This document shows positions 1-9,025 of a stretch of DNA of 64,000 bases, in pieces. This DNA is from Aliidongia sp035943795 (lineage in GTDB: Bacteria > Pseudomonadota > Alphaproteobacteria > ATCC43930 > CGMCC-115725). Where the stretch lies: positions 62,001 to 126,000 of the forward strand of contig NZ_DASZBY010000066.1 in assembly GCF_035943795.1 (NCBI RefSeq). The letters are read 5' to 3'. Each line of letters starts with the position of its first letter. Position 1 is the first letter of the stretch. Under the pieces are notes generated by a model. The model was given only the letters and a program-made list of their open reading frames with translations, did not search any database and was not told the origin of the DNA. Position numbers and translations under genes: made by a program.

Positions 1-286
1 AAAACCGGAAAAAATCTCGAGAGGCTTCTTTTCCTTTGCGGAAACGGCCTATGCCAAATCCGAATATGCCGCCGCGAAATCGGAACGTCTCCGACCCGGG
101 CGGGATCGCGCGAAGATATTCGAGCGCGCTTTGTCTTTGCAAGCTCGCGTCGAGGCCGATGCGGAAAGCCCATGGGGCGCCCGTGCCCTCCCGAATTCAT
201 CCCGCCGAGCGGTTCACGGCGCTTGCGGGCATCGCCGGCGTCAGCCCTCATGTCCTTTCGAGCCTGACCGGCCTTTCCTCCGGAGG
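1..286. other. Left-edge region with no gene I can support
   Basis: All three plus-strand frames stay open for long stretches here, but none has a convincing start, composition or motif. One plus frame ends in a TGA that overlaps an ATG at 287, so the tail of an upstream gene is possible. Its predicted peptide is rich in Arg, Pro, Ser and Asn and looks like a chance frame. I therefore treat the region as upstream or intergenic sequence of the first crotonase gene. Confidence 0.3.
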
Positions 287-292
287 ATGACG

Positions 293-1063
293 ATGCCTGA
301 CCAGATGACCCTGCAGGAACGGCGCGACGGCGCGACCGTCGTGCTGACGATCGACAATCCGGCGCGGCGCAACGCGCTCAGCATGCCGATCCGCGTGGCC
401 ATGGTCGAGGCGCTGGAGCGGATCGAGGGCGACCGCTCGGTGCGCGCCATCGTGCTGACCGGCGCCGGGACCGTGTTCAGTTCCGGCGGCGACATCAGCG
501 GCATGGATGCGGCCGATCTCGCAGCCGGCCGCGAGCGGTTTCGCCTGACCCATCGGTTGGTCCGGCTGATGATCAAGAGCGCCAAGCCGATCATCGCCGC
601 GGTCGAAGGCTGGTGCGCCGGCGGTGCCGTCGGGCTGGCGCTCGCCGGCGATACGGTCGTGGCCTCAGCAGATGCCCGTTTCGTCATGTCGTTCGGCAAG
701 ATCGGCCTCGTTCCCGACTTCGGCTGCCTGCACACCTTGCCGCTGCGCATCGGCCAGGGTCGCGCGCGGCAGATGATGTTGTATGGCGAGCCGATCGGTG
801 CGGCCGAGGCCCTGCAGATCGGGCTGATCGACCAGATGGTGCCGCCGGGCACGGCGCTGGCGGCCGCCATCGAACGGTCCCGCCTGTTCGATGCGACAGC
901 GCCGCTGCCGGTCGCGCTGACCAAGCAATATCTCGCCAACGGCCTGGACGCGGCGCTCGACTGGGAACGGGATGCGCAATCCACCCTGTTCCTGACGTCC
1001 GACCATGCCGAAGGCAAGTCGGCATTCCTCGAGAAGCGTCCGCCGACATTCGAAGGCAGATGA
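293..1063 (+). CDS. Enoyl-CoA hydratase/isomerase family protein (crotonase fold), PaaG-like
   Basis: 256 aa, the usual crotonase length. The oxyanion-hole segments are visible: SSGGDISGM near residues 63-71 and GWCAGGAVGLAL near 106-118. The two glutamates of true enoyl-CoA hydratases (in the GGxxELA and QPE motifs) are replaced by Gly and Phe. An Asp at about 142 in GLVPDFG is kept, the position used by PaaG-type isomerases. The reaction is therefore more likely an isomerisation, hydrolysis or another acyl-CoA chemistry than classical hydration. ATG 293 is chosen because GGAGG ends 6 bases before it; ATG 287 is in frame but overlaps the ribosome site. A second crotonase follows 33 bases downstream, probably in the same operon. 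Confidence 0.85.
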   Translation: MPDQMTLQERRDGATVVLTIDNPARRNALSMPIRVAMVEALERIEGDRSVRAIVLTGAGTVFSSGGDISGMDAADLAAGRERFRLTHRLVRLMIKSAKPIIAAVEGWCAGGAVGLALAGDTVVASADARFVMSFGKIGLVPDFGCLHTLPLRIGQGRARQMMLYGEPIGAAEALQIGLIDQMVPPGTALAAAIERSRLFDATAPLPVALTKQYLANGLDAALDWERDAQSTLFLTSDHAEGKSAFLEKRPPTFEGR

Positions 1064-1096
1064 CGTCGGAAAATCCTTGAGGGAGGAGCCACAGAC

Positions 1097-1864
1097 ATGA
1101 GCGACGTTCGCATCACCACCGACGGCCATGTCGGCATCGCGGAGATCTGCCGCGGACCGAACAATTATTTCGATGTCGATCTGATCCGTGAACTGGCCTC
1201 GGCGTTCGAAGCGTTCGATGCCGACCCGGCGATCCGCAGCATCCTGCTGGTGTCGGAAGGCCGGAATTTCTGTGCAGGCGCCGACTTCACCTCGCCTGCC
1301 AGCGCCGTGGTCGGCAGCGAGCGCGAAGGCGGGCACCTCTATCAGCACGCGGCGCGGCTGTTCCGGTGCGAGACGCCGGTCGTGGCCGCGGTCCAGGGCG
1401 CGGCCGTGGGCGGCGGGCTGGGCTTGTCACTGGTCGCCGATTTCCGGGTCGCCGCGGCCGACTCCCGTTTCACAGCCAACTTCAACCGCCTGGGCTTCCA
1501 TCCCGGCTTCGGGCTCAGCGTCACCCTGCCGCGCGTGATCGGCGTGCAGAAAGCCGCCCTGCTGTTCTATACCGGCCGCAGGATCGGCGGCGAGGAAGCG
1601 CACGCGATCGGCCTGGTCGACGTGCTGCAACCCACGGCAGGGCTGCGCGCGGCGGCGCTGGCGCTCGCCACCGAGATCGCCCAATCCGCACCGATCGCCG
1701 TGGCGTCGACCCGGCGCACCCTGCGCCGGGGCCTTGCAGACGCAGTCGCCGCGATCACCGATCACGAATTGGCCGAGCAGCAGCAGCATTTCGAGACGGC
1801 GGATTTCAAGGAAGGCGTCAAGGCGATGGCCGAGCGGCGGCTACCGGTATTCGCGCGGCGATGA
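1097..1864 (+). CDS. Enoyl-CoA hydratase/isomerase family protein, second of a pair
   Basis: 255 aa crotonase-fold protein. CAGADF (59-64) and GAAVGGGLGLSL (101-112) form the CoA and oxyanion-hole region. As in its upstream neighbour, both hydratase glutamates are missing (Gly and Phe). Here even the PaaG-type Asp is Gly (GFHPGFG, 133-139), so the catalytic residue cannot be predicted. A GGGAGGAG ribosome site precedes ATG 1097. The close spacing suggests that the two paralogues act together, either as a heteromer or on successive acyl-CoA intermediates. Substrate unknown. Confidence 0.82.
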   Translation: MSDVRITTDGHVGIAEICRGPNNYFDVDLIRELASAFEAFDADPAIRSILLVSEGRNFCAGADFTSPASAVVGSEREGGHLYQHAARLFRCETPVVAAVQGAAVGGGLGLSLVADFRVAAADSRFTANFNRLGFHPGFGLSVTLPRVIGVQKAALLFYTGRRIGGEEAHAIGLVDVLQPTAGLRAAALALATEIAQSAPIAVASTRRTLRRGLADAVAAITDHELAEQQQHFETADFKEGVKAMAERRLPVFARR

Positions 1865-2044
1865 CGTCGAACGCTTCGGCCTATTTCAGGATCAATCGCC
1901 TGCCCCGGATGCGTGCAAAATAGTTCGACCGCTCCCGTCATCAGGCCGTACGGTGTAACGACGCGCGACACGCCCCGACCTTGGCCTGTTCAGGCACGTA
2001 GATTGCTAGGTTCCAACCGATCATCACGGTGAGGAAGCCACACC

Positions 2045-3631
2045 ATGAAGCGTCGTTCATTCTTGACCACCGCCGCCGCTGCCGGCGTGACCCTTGCCGC
2101 ACCCCGCCTCAGCCTCGCGCAGAATACGCGGGTGTTGAAATTCGTGCCCCAGGCCAACCTGTCCTCGATGGATGCGGTCGCCGGCACTCAGTATGTCGTG
2201 CGCAATGCCGCGATGATGGTGTGGGACACGCTCTACGGCGTGGACAGCACGATCACGCCCAAGCCGCAGATGTGCGAGGGGCACGAGGTCAACGCCGACT
2301 TCACGGTCTGGACGTTCAAGCTGCGCGACGGGCTGAAATGGCATGACGGCGAGAAGGTGACGACGCGCGACGTGCTCGCCAGCCTGCAGCGCTGGATGGT
2401 GCGCGACACCATGGGCCAGCGCATCAAGGCCTCGCTCGACGCGCTGGAGGCGGTCGACGACCGCACGTTCCGCTTCCGCCTGAACAAGCCCTTTTCCAAG
2501 ATGCTGTTCGCGCTGGGCAAGTCGAACGCGCCGATGTGCCTGATCATGCCCGAACGCATCGCCAAGACCGATCCGTTCCAGCTGATCAAGGAATATGTCG
2601 GCTCCGGCCCGATGAAGTTCAAGGCCGACGAATGGGTGCCCGGCGCCCGCGCGGTGTTCGAGCGCTTCGACGGCTATTCGGTCCGCCAGGAGCCCGCGTC
2701 CTGGAGCGCCGGCGGCAAGAAGATGAACTTCGACCGCATCGAATGGATCATCCTGCCCGACAGCGCCACCGCGAGTGCGGCGTTGCAGAACGGCGAAGTG
2801 GACTGGTGGGAGAACCCGATTTCCGACGTGGTGCCCCTGCTGAAGCGCAGCGCCAACATCAAGGTCGATATCGGCGATCCGCTGGGCAACATCGGCACCT
2901 TGCGGATGAACCACCTGAACCCGCCGTTCGACAAGGTGGCGGTCCGGCGCGCGCTGCTGATGGCGCTGTCGCAGACCGACTACATGCAGGCCGTGGCCGG
3001 TGAAGACCAGGCGCTATGGAAGATCTGCCCCGGCTTCTTCACACCGGGCACTTCGCTCTATACCGAGGCCGGCGGCGATTTGCTGAAGGGCCCGCGCGAC
3101 ATCGAGGGCGCCAAGCGCGCACTGAAGGAAGCCGGCTACAACGGCGAGCGCATCGAGCTGCTGGTGCCGGTCGACGTGCCGATCACCAAGGCCGAAGGCG
3201 ACGTCACGGCCGATTTCCTGCAGAAGATCGGCATGGACGTCAATTACGTCGCCGCCGACTGGGGCACCGTGGGCACTCGCCGCGCCAAGAAGGATCCGGT
3301 CGACAAGGGCGGCTGGAACATCTTCCACTCCTGGCATGCCGGCGCCGACTGCATCAACCCCGCGCCCTATACGGCGCTCGATGCAAGCGGCGACGGCGCC
3401 TGGTTCGGCTGGCCGAAATCGGATGCGGTTCAGAAGGGCATTGCCGACTGGTACGCTGCGCCCGACCTCGCGAGCGAGAAGGCCGCCGCCGACGCGATCA
3501 ACAAGGCCTCGTTCGAGAACGTGACCTACATCCCGACCGGGTTCTTCCTGCAGTACACCGCGTGGCGCAAGAACGTCTCCGGCATCGTCAAAGCACCCTT
3601 CCCGGTGTTCTGGGGGGTGGAAAAGGCTTAA
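2045..3631 (+). CDS. ABC transporter substrate-binding protein, family 5 (dipeptide/oligopeptide type)
   Basis: 528 aa periplasmic binding protein. The N-terminus has KRRSFLTTAAAAGV and then a hydrophobic stretch ending near PRLSLAQ, a twin-arginine-like export signal. Family 5 features follow: VWDTLYGVD near residue 58, the CEGHEVNADFTVWTFKLRDGLKWHDG core, and RRALLMALSQTDYMQA in the second lobe. It heads an apparent operon with two permeases, two ATPases, a peptidase and two amidohydrolases, so it should set the substrate range of the cassette. The length fits the family. Confidence 0.93.
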   Translation: MKRRSFLTTAAAAGVTLAAPRLSLAQNTRVLKFVPQANLSSMDAVAGTQYVVRNAAMMVWDTLYGVDSTITPKPQMCEGHEVNADFTVWTFKLRDGLKWHDGEKVTTRDVLASLQRWMVRDTMGQRIKASLDALEAVDDRTFRFRLNKPFSKMLFALGKSNAPMCLIMPERIAKTDPFQLIKEYVGSGPMKFKADEWVPGARAVFERFDGYSVRQEPASWSAGGKKMNFDRIEWIILPDSATASAALQNGEVDWWENPISDVVPLLKRSANIKVDIGDPLGNIGTLRMNHLNPPFDKVAVRRALLMALSQTDYMQAVAGEDQALWKICPGFFTPGTSLYTEAGGDLLKGPRDIEGAKRALKEAGYNGERIELLVPVDVPITKAEGDVTADFLQKIGMDVNYVAADWGTVGTRRAKKDPVDKGGWNIFHSWHAGADCINPAPYTALDASGDGAWFGWPKSDAVQKGIADWYAAPDLASEKAAADAINKASFENVTYIPTGFFLQYTAWRKNVSGIVKAPFPVFWGVEKA

Positions 3632-3639
3632 ACGCCCCC

Positions 3640-4596
3640 ATGCTCGCCTATATCCTGCGGCGCGTGCTCGCCACCATCCCCATCATGGCGGTGGTCGGCC
3701 TGTTCGTATTCTCGCTCCTGTACCTGGCCCCCGGCGACCCGGCCTCGATCATCGCCGGGGACCAGGCCTCGCCCGCCGACATCGAGCGCATCCGCGTGGC
3801 GCTCGGTCTCGACCGGCCGTTCCTGATCCGGTTCGGCGCCTGGGTATGGGACGTGCTGCGCGGCGACCTGGGCACGTCGATCTTCACCAACATGCCGGTG
3901 ACCACGATGATCGGCCAGCGCATCCAGCCGACCCTGTCGCTGATGGCGATCACCCTGGTCCTGTCGCTCGTCACCGCCATTCCGCTGGGCGTGGTGGCGG
4001 CCTGGAAGCAGGGTTCGTCGATCGACCGCTTCTGCATGATCATCTCGACCGCCGGCTTCTCGGTCCCGGTCTATGTGATCGGCTATGTGCTGGCCTATGT
4101 CTTCGCGCTGGACGGGTTCGAACTGGGCATCGGTTTCTTCCCGGTGCAGGGCTACACGCCGATCCAGGACGGCATCCGGCCCTGGTTCATGAACCTGGTG
4201 CTGCCCTCGATCGCGCTGGGCATGGTCTATATGGCGCTGATCGCCCGCATCACGCGCGCGACCATGCTCGAGGTGTTGAGCCAGGAATACGTGCGCACCG
4301 CCCGCGCCAAGGGGGCAAACCAGGGCTCCATCCTGTTCGTGCATGCACTGAAGAACGCGGCCGTGCCGATCGTGACCGTCGTCGGCATCGGCTTCGCCAG
4401 CCTGATCGGCGGCGCCGTGGTGACGGAGAGCGTCTTCGCCATCCCCGGCCTCGGCCGGCTGACCGTGGATGCCATCACGCGGCGCGACTACCCGATCATC
4501 CAGGGCATCGTGCTGATGTTCAGCTTCGTCTATGTGCTGGTCAACCTCGGCGTCGACCTGCTCTACACCCTGTTCGACCCGAGGATCCGCTATTGA
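3640..4596 (+). CDS. ABC transporter permease, DppB/OppB type
   Basis: 318 aa inner-membrane subunit. It starts with the typical MLAYILRRVLATIPIMAVVG first helix, followed by a periplasmic loop with GDPASIIAGD. The cytoplasmic EAA loop that contacts the ATPase reads EYVRTARAKGANQGSILFVHALKNA, and the C-terminus ends LLYTLFDPRIRY. The start lies 8 bases after the stop of the binding-protein gene. An in-frame opening runs further upstream into that gene, but this ATG gives the family N-terminus. Confidence 0.93.
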   Translation: MLAYILRRVLATIPIMAVVGLFVFSLLYLAPGDPASIIAGDQASPADIERIRVALGLDRPFLIRFGAWVWDVLRGDLGTSIFTNMPVTTMIGQRIQPTLSLMAITLVLSLVTAIPLGVVAAWKQGSSIDRFCMIISTAGFSVPVYVIGYVLAYVFALDGFELGIGFFPVQGYTPIQDGIRPWFMNLVLPSIALGMVYMALIARITRATMLEVLSQEYVRTARAKGANQGSILFVHALKNAAVPIVTVVGIGFASLIGGAVVTESVFAIPGLGRLTVDAITRRDYPIIQGIVLMFSFVYVLVNLGVDLLYTLFDPRIRY

Positions 4597-5498
4597 GGTT
4601 GCCGGTCGATCCCCAATATCTGGCAGCCCCTGCCCTGCCGGACGTCTTGCCGCCCCGCAAGGTGCGCGGCCGCACCATGCTGTTCGTCTATCGCCATCCG
4701 GCCATCGCGATCGGCGGGGTCCTGCTGGGCCTGATCGTGCTGGTGGCGGTATTGGCACCCTATCTGTTCACCGTCGATCCTACGGCGCTGGCGCCGGCCA
4801 AACGCACGCGGGCGCCCTCGGCACTCTATTGGTTCGGCACCGACATGCTGGGCCGCGACATCTATTCCCGGGTCGTCTATGGCGCGCGCGTCTCGCTGCT
4901 GGTCGGTTTCGCCGTATCCGCCGTCTCGTCGGTCGCCGGCATAGCGATCGGGCTCAGCGCCGGCTTCATCCGCCCGGTCGATACGGTGGTGATGCGGGTC
5001 ATGGACGGGCTGATGTCGATCCCCTCGATCTTGCTCGCCATCGCCTTCATGGCGCTGCTCGGCGCCTCGGTACCGAACGTGGTGATCACCGTGTCGATCG
5101 CCGAGATCCCGCGCGTTTCCCGCCTGGTGCGCGGCGTTGTGCTTTCCTTGCGCGAACAGCCCTATGTCGAGGCAGCGATTGCCTCCGGAACCAGCATTCC
5201 GAAAATCATCTGGCGGCATATCCTGCCCAATACCCTGGCGCCGATCATCGTGCAGGCGACCTTCGTCTGCGCCTCGGCGATGCTGACCGAGGCGACCTTG
5301 TCCTTCATCGGCGCCGGCACGCCGCCCAACATCCCGTCCTGGGGCAACATCATGTCCGAGGGCCGCACCCTGTGGCAGGTCAAGCCGTTCATCGTGTTCT
5401 TCCCCGCGATGTTCCTGTCGATCACGGTGCTGGCGGTCAACATGCTGGGCGACGGGCTGCGCGACGCGCTCGACCCGCGCCTCGCCAAGCGGATCTGA
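4593..5498 (+). CDS. ABC transporter permease, DppC/OppC type
   Basis: Inner-membrane partner of the DppB-like subunit. It shows the hydrophobic first helix IAIGGVLLGLIVLVAVLAP, then LYWFGTDMLGRDIYSRVVYGARVSL, the EAA loop PYVEAAIASGTSIPKIIWRHILPN, and the ending GDGLRDALDPRLAKRI. I propose TTG 4593. It overlaps the upstream stop, has GAGG 8 bases before it, and gives the roughly 28-residue cytoplasmic N-terminus normal for DppC (301 aa). The first in-frame ATG (4677) would give 273 aa and has no ribosome site. Identity is firm; the start is not. Confidence 0.88.
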   Translation: MRLPVDPQYLAAPALPDVLPPRKVRGRTMLFVYRHPAIAIGGVLLGLIVLVAVLAPYLFTVDPTALAPAKRTRAPSALYWFGTDMLGRDIYSRVVYGARVSLLVGFAVSAVSSVAGIAIGLSAGFIRPVDTVVMRVMDGLMSIPSILLAIAFMALLGASVPNVVITVSIAEIPRVSRLVRGVVLSLREQPYVEAAIASGTSIPKIIWRHILPNTLAPIIVQATFVCASAMLTEATLSFIGAGTPPNIPSWGNIMSEGRTLWQVKPFIVFFPAMFLSITVLAVNMLGDGLRDALDPRLAKRI

Positions 5499-5501
5499 GC
5501 C

Positions 5502-6497
5502 ATGGCCGATGCGCTGCTCCAGATCGAAGGCCTGCAGACCCATTTCGGCATGATCGACGGCGTGGTGCGGGCGGTCGAGGGCCTGTCCTTCACCATCAAT
5601 GCCGGCGAGACGGTGGCCATCGTCGGTGAATCCGGCTGCGGCAAGTCCGTCACCTCCATGTCGATCCTGCGGCTGGTACCGACCCCGCCCGGCAAGATCG
5701 CCGGGCGGATCCTGTTCCAGGGCCGCGACCTGCTGGCCTGTTCCGATGCCGAGATGCGCGCCATCCGCGGCAAGGACATCAGCATGATCTTTCAGGAGCC
5801 GATGACCAGCCTCAACCCGGTGCTGACCATCGGCCGCCAGATCGGCGAGAGCCTGCGCCTGCACGAGGGGCTGTCGGCGCGGGATGCCGAGCGGCGCGCC
5901 GTCGAGATCCTGACCCTGGTCGGCATTCCGGCACCGGCACGGCGGGTGAAGGAATATCCGCACCAGCTGTCCGGCGGCATGCGCCAGCGGGTGATGATCG
6001 CCATGGCGCTCGCGTGCAATCCGAAGCTGCTGATCGCCGACGAGCCGACCACGGCGCTCGACGTCACGATCCAGGCGCAGATCCTGGACCTGATGCGCGA
6101 CCTGCAGCGCCGGCTGGGATCGGCCATCATGCTGATCACCCACGACCTGGGCGTGGTCGCCGAAATGGCCGAGCGGGTCGTGGTGATGTACGCCGGCCGC
6201 AAGGTCGAGGAGGGCAGCGTGCGCGACATCTTCGCCCGCCCGCTGCATCCCTATACCCGCGGCCTGCTGGGCGCCGTGCCCAAGCTCGGCTCGTCGCTGG
6301 AAAGCAATACGCGCAGCCGGTTGACCGAAATTCCCGGCCAGGTACCGTCGCTGCGCGTGCCGATCGTCGGCTGCCCGTTCGCATCCCGCTGCCCCTCGGT
6401 CACCGACATCTGCCGCAGCATGGCCCCGGCCGTCGAGGAGAAGCGCGCCGGCCATCTCGTCGCCTGCCACCATGCCCTTCGGGAGCTTGCGGCATGA
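5502..6497 (+). CDS. Dipeptide/oligopeptide ABC transporter ATP-binding protein, DppD/OppD type
   Basis: 331 aa cytoplasmic ATPase. Walker A is GESGCGKSVT (about 43-52), the signature is LSGGMRQR, Walker B is LLIADEPTTALD, and the switch region is LITHDLGVVAEMAERV. The C-terminal oligo/dipeptide extension has the conserved cysteines of GCPFASRCPSVTDICRS. It starts 3 bases after the DppC-like stop, and its own stop overlaps the next start by 4 bases (ATGA), so the pair is translationally coupled. Confidence 0.94.
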   Translation: MADALLQIEGLQTHFGMIDGVVRAVEGLSFTINAGETVAIVGESGCGKSVTSMSILRLVPTPPGKIAGRILFQGRDLLACSDAEMRAIRGKDISMIFQEPMTSLNPVLTIGRQIGESLRLHEGLSARDAERRAVEILTLVGIPAPARRVKEYPHQLSGGMRQRVMIAMALACNPKLLIADEPTTALDVTIQAQILDLMRDLQRRLGSAIMLITHDLGVVAEMAERVVVMYAGRKVEEGSVRDIFARPLHPYTRGLLGAVPKLGSSLESNTRSRLTEIPGQVPSLRVPIVGCPFASRCPSVTDICRSMAPAVEEKRAGHLVACHHALRELAA

Positions 6498-7477
6498 CCG
6501 AGCGGCCGCTGCTGGAAGTTCATGCGCTGAAGAAGCATTTTCCGCTCAAGGCGGGATTTTTCGGCGGGCGCAGGAACGTCGTCCATGCGCTGGACGACGT
6601 CAGCTTCGATCTCGCGCGCGGCGAGACCCTGTCGGTCGTGGGTGAGTCCGGCTGCGGCAAATCCACCCTCGGCAAGACCATCCTGCGCCTGCTGGAGCCG
6701 ACCGACGGGGCGGTCATGCTCGACGGCCAGCGGGTCGACAACGTCCCTCGCTCCCGGCTCGGCGATTTCCGCCGTCGGGTCCAGGTGGTGTTCCAGGACC
6801 CGTTCAGCAGCCTCAACCCGCGCCAGCGGGTGCGCGACATCATCGCCGAACCCATCGTCAATTTCGGCCTCGCCCATGGGTCCGAGTTGGAGGATCGCGT
6901 CGCGGCCTTGATGGACAAAGTGCGCCTGCCGCGCGATGCCATGCGACGCTTCCCCCATGAATTCTCTGGCGGCCAGCGCCAGCGCATCGGCATCGCGCGC
7001 GCGCTGGCCCCGGGCTCCGACCTGATCATCTGCGACGAGGCGGTCTCGGCCCTCGACGTGTCGGTGAAGGCGCAGATCGTCAACCTGCTGGCCGACCTGC
7101 AGGACGAGCTGGGCGTGGCCCTGCTGTTCATCAGCCACGACCTGGCGATCGTCGAGCACCTGACCCATCGCGTCGCCGTGATGTACCTGGGCAAGATCGT
7201 CGAGCTGGCGGACCGGCGCACCCTGTTCGCCACGCCGCATCATCCCTATACGCGCGCCTTGCTGTCGGCCGTGCCGGTGCCGGACCCGACGGTGGCGCGC
7301 AACCGCATCATCCTCAAGGGCGACGTGCCGAGCCCGATCAATCCGCCCGACGGCTGCCGCTTCCAGTCGCGCTGCCCCTATGTGTTCGACCGCTGCCGCA
7401 GCGAGGAGCCGCTGCTGCGGCCGACGACGGAGCCGGGCCAGACGTCGGCCTGCCATCTCGACGCCGTGCCTGCCTGA
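6494..7477 (+). CDS. Dipeptide/oligopeptide ABC transporter ATP-binding protein, DppF/OppF type
   Basis: 327 aa, second ATPase of the transporter. Walker A is GESGCGKSTLG, the signature is FSGGQRQRIGIARALA, and Walker B is LIICDEAVSALDVS. The C-terminal extension has GCRFQSRCPYVFDRCRS. The ATGA overlap fixes the start at 6494; the longer upstream opening lies inside the DppD-like gene. It completes a full five-part importer (binding protein, two permeases, two ATPases). Confidence 0.94.
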   Translation: MTERPLLEVHALKKHFPLKAGFFGGRRNVVHALDDVSFDLARGETLSVVGESGCGKSTLGKTILRLLEPTDGAVMLDGQRVDNVPRSRLGDFRRRVQVVFQDPFSSLNPRQRVRDIIAEPIVNFGLAHGSELEDRVAALMDKVRLPRDAMRRFPHEFSGGQRQRIGIARALAPGSDLIICDEAVSALDVSVKAQIVNLLADLQDELGVALLFISHDLAIVEHLTHRVAVMYLGKIVELADRRTLFATPHHPYTRALLSAVPVPDPTVARNRIILKGDVPSPINPPDGCRFQSRCPYVFDRCRSEEPLLRPTTEPGQTSACHLDAVPA

Positions 7478-7495
7478 TCCCGAGGAAGACCCGCC

Positions 7496-9004
7496 ATGAC
7501 GGCATCGCCGATCCGCATCGCCGTGCTCAAGTTCTCGCACGAGACCGTCACCTTCCTGCCCTACGACACCACGGTCGCCGACTTCACGTTCGAAGGCTCG
7601 CCGGCCCGGGGCGAGGCGTTGCTCGGTGCCGAGGGACGGTCGTACCTGGGCGGCTTCGTCAAGGTCGCGCACGAGTTCGACGGGGTCGAGCTGGTCGGCA
7701 TCACCTCGCCGCTCGAGGCGAAGACCGGGTCGGGCTCCGGCTGGCTGACCCATGAGACCTACGAGCACTTCGTCGGCACCATGATCGCCGAGATCGCGGC
7801 GGCCGCCCCGTTCGACGGGGTCTACCTGTCGCTGCACGGCGCCATGGCGGTGCGCGGCGTGGCGCGGCCGGAAGCGGAACTGGCCCGGCGCGTGCGCGAG
7901 GTGGTCGGACCCAAGGCATTCATCGCCGCGACCTTCGATCCCCATGGCAACGAGGATGCGGAATTCCTGCGCCACGCCGACCTGGCGTTCACCGTGAAAT
8001 ACTTCCCGCATTACGACGACCGCCTGCAGGGCGAGCGTGCGGCGCGCATGCTGGTGCGGGCCATCCGCGGCGATTATGTGCCGGCCGCCGTGACGGTGAA
8101 GGTGCCGATCATCTCGCCGACCGTGCTGCAATGGACCGGGGCCTCACCCTGGATGGACCTGGTGCAGCGCGCCCTCACCTGGGAAGCGCGCGAGCCCGAC
8201 GTCACCGTGAATTTCTTCTTCGGCTTCCCCTGGGCCGACGTACCCGACGTCGGCATGACGTTCCAGGTGACGACCAACGGCAGGCCCGAGCTGGCGCGCA
8301 GGATCGCCCGCGATATGGCCCAGACCGCGTGGCGCCAGCGGGAAGCGCTGCTGAACACGACGAAGATCCACCTCATCAAGGATGGCGTGGCCCTGGCGCG
8401 GCAGGCCGTGACCGAGGGCCGGACGCCTGTCGTGCTGGCCGACCATAGCGACCGTTCCGGCTATGCCACCTGGTTGCTGCGCGAGATCATCGACGGGGAT
8501 CTGGCCAAGGTGCTGGTCGCCACGGTGACCGATGCCCAGGCGATCGACGCGCTGCTGGACGACGGCATGAAGGCGGGCGATGCGTTCGACCGGGAAATCG
8601 GCGGCCTGGCCGACCCGTCGGCCGGCCAGCCGGTGCGCGTCCAGGGCACCGTGCTCCGCGTGACCAAGGGGCTGGGCCAGAACGACGGCGACCGCTGGGT
8701 CCAGGTCGGGTTCGGCCGTGGCAACGTGCTGGTGATCAGCCGCTATCTGACCCAGGTCATCGAAACCACGTCGCTGGTCGAGGCGGGGCTGGATCCCGGC
8801 GCGTTCGACGTGATCGCGCTCAAGTCCCGGGTGCATTTCCGGCGCGGCTTCGACGATACCGGCTTTGCCCGGACCATCCTGCTGGTCGAGCCGGACCAGC
8901 CGTTCCTCGGCACCGTGCGCCTGGAAGGGCTCGTGTACGAAACCGTCGATCTGGCCGCCTATTATCCCTACGGCACCCCGGCCTTCGACCCGGACGACAT
9001 CTGA
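7496..9004 (+). CDS. M81 family metallopeptidase, MlrC-like
   Basis: 502 aa. The N-terminal region carries M81 hallmarks: IAVLKFSHETVTFLP, the DGVYLSLHGAMAV segment (about residues 104-116) and ATFDPHGNEDAEF (about 144-156), which hold the candidate zinc ligands. The C-terminal MlrC domain includes ADHSDRSGYATWLLREI and VHFRRGFDD. MlrC is known for cutting linearised microcystin, a peptide with D- and modified residues; related proteins sit in many peptide and amino acid uptake operons. Position between a dipeptide importer and two D-amino-acid-type hydrolases supports a role in opening imported unusual peptides. The actual substrate is not known. Confidence 0.87.
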   Translation: MTASPIRIAVLKFSHETVTFLPYDTTVADFTFEGSPARGEALLGAEGRSYLGGFVKVAHEFDGVELVGITSPLEAKTGSGSGWLTHETYEHFVGTMIAEIAAAAPFDGVYLSLHGAMAVRGVARPEAELARRVREVVGPKAFIAATFDPHGNEDAEFLRHADLAFTVKYFPHYDDRLQGERAARMLVRAIRGDYVPAAVTVKVPIISPTVLQWTGASPWMDLVQRALTWEAREPDVTVNFFFGFPWADVPDVGMTFQVTTNGRPELARRIARDMAQTAWRQREALLNTTKIHLIKDGVALARQAVTEGRTPVVLADHSDRSGYATWLLREIIDGDLAKVLVATVTDAQAIDALLDDGMKAGDAFDREIGGLADPSAGQPVRVQGTVLRVTKGLGQNDGDRWVQVGFGRGNVLVISRYLTQVIETTSLVEAGLDPGAFDVIALKSRVHFRRGFDDTGFARTILLVEPDQPFLGTVRLEGLVYETVDLAAYYPYGTPAFDPDDI

Positions 9005-9025
9005 AACACAGAGGAGTTCCCGACC

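Noticed and set aside
36..290. 84-codon plus-strand frame at the left edge
   Set aside because: Composition is unlike a protein (Arg, Pro, Ser, Asn-rich), it has no ribosome site, and it only touches the next gene by a chance ATGA overlap.
4590..6473. 627-codon minus-strand frame opposite the DppC/DppD-like genes
   Set aside because: It is His/Asp/Arg-rich shadow coding of a GC-rich gene pair, and the plus strand encodes clear ABC transporter subunits.
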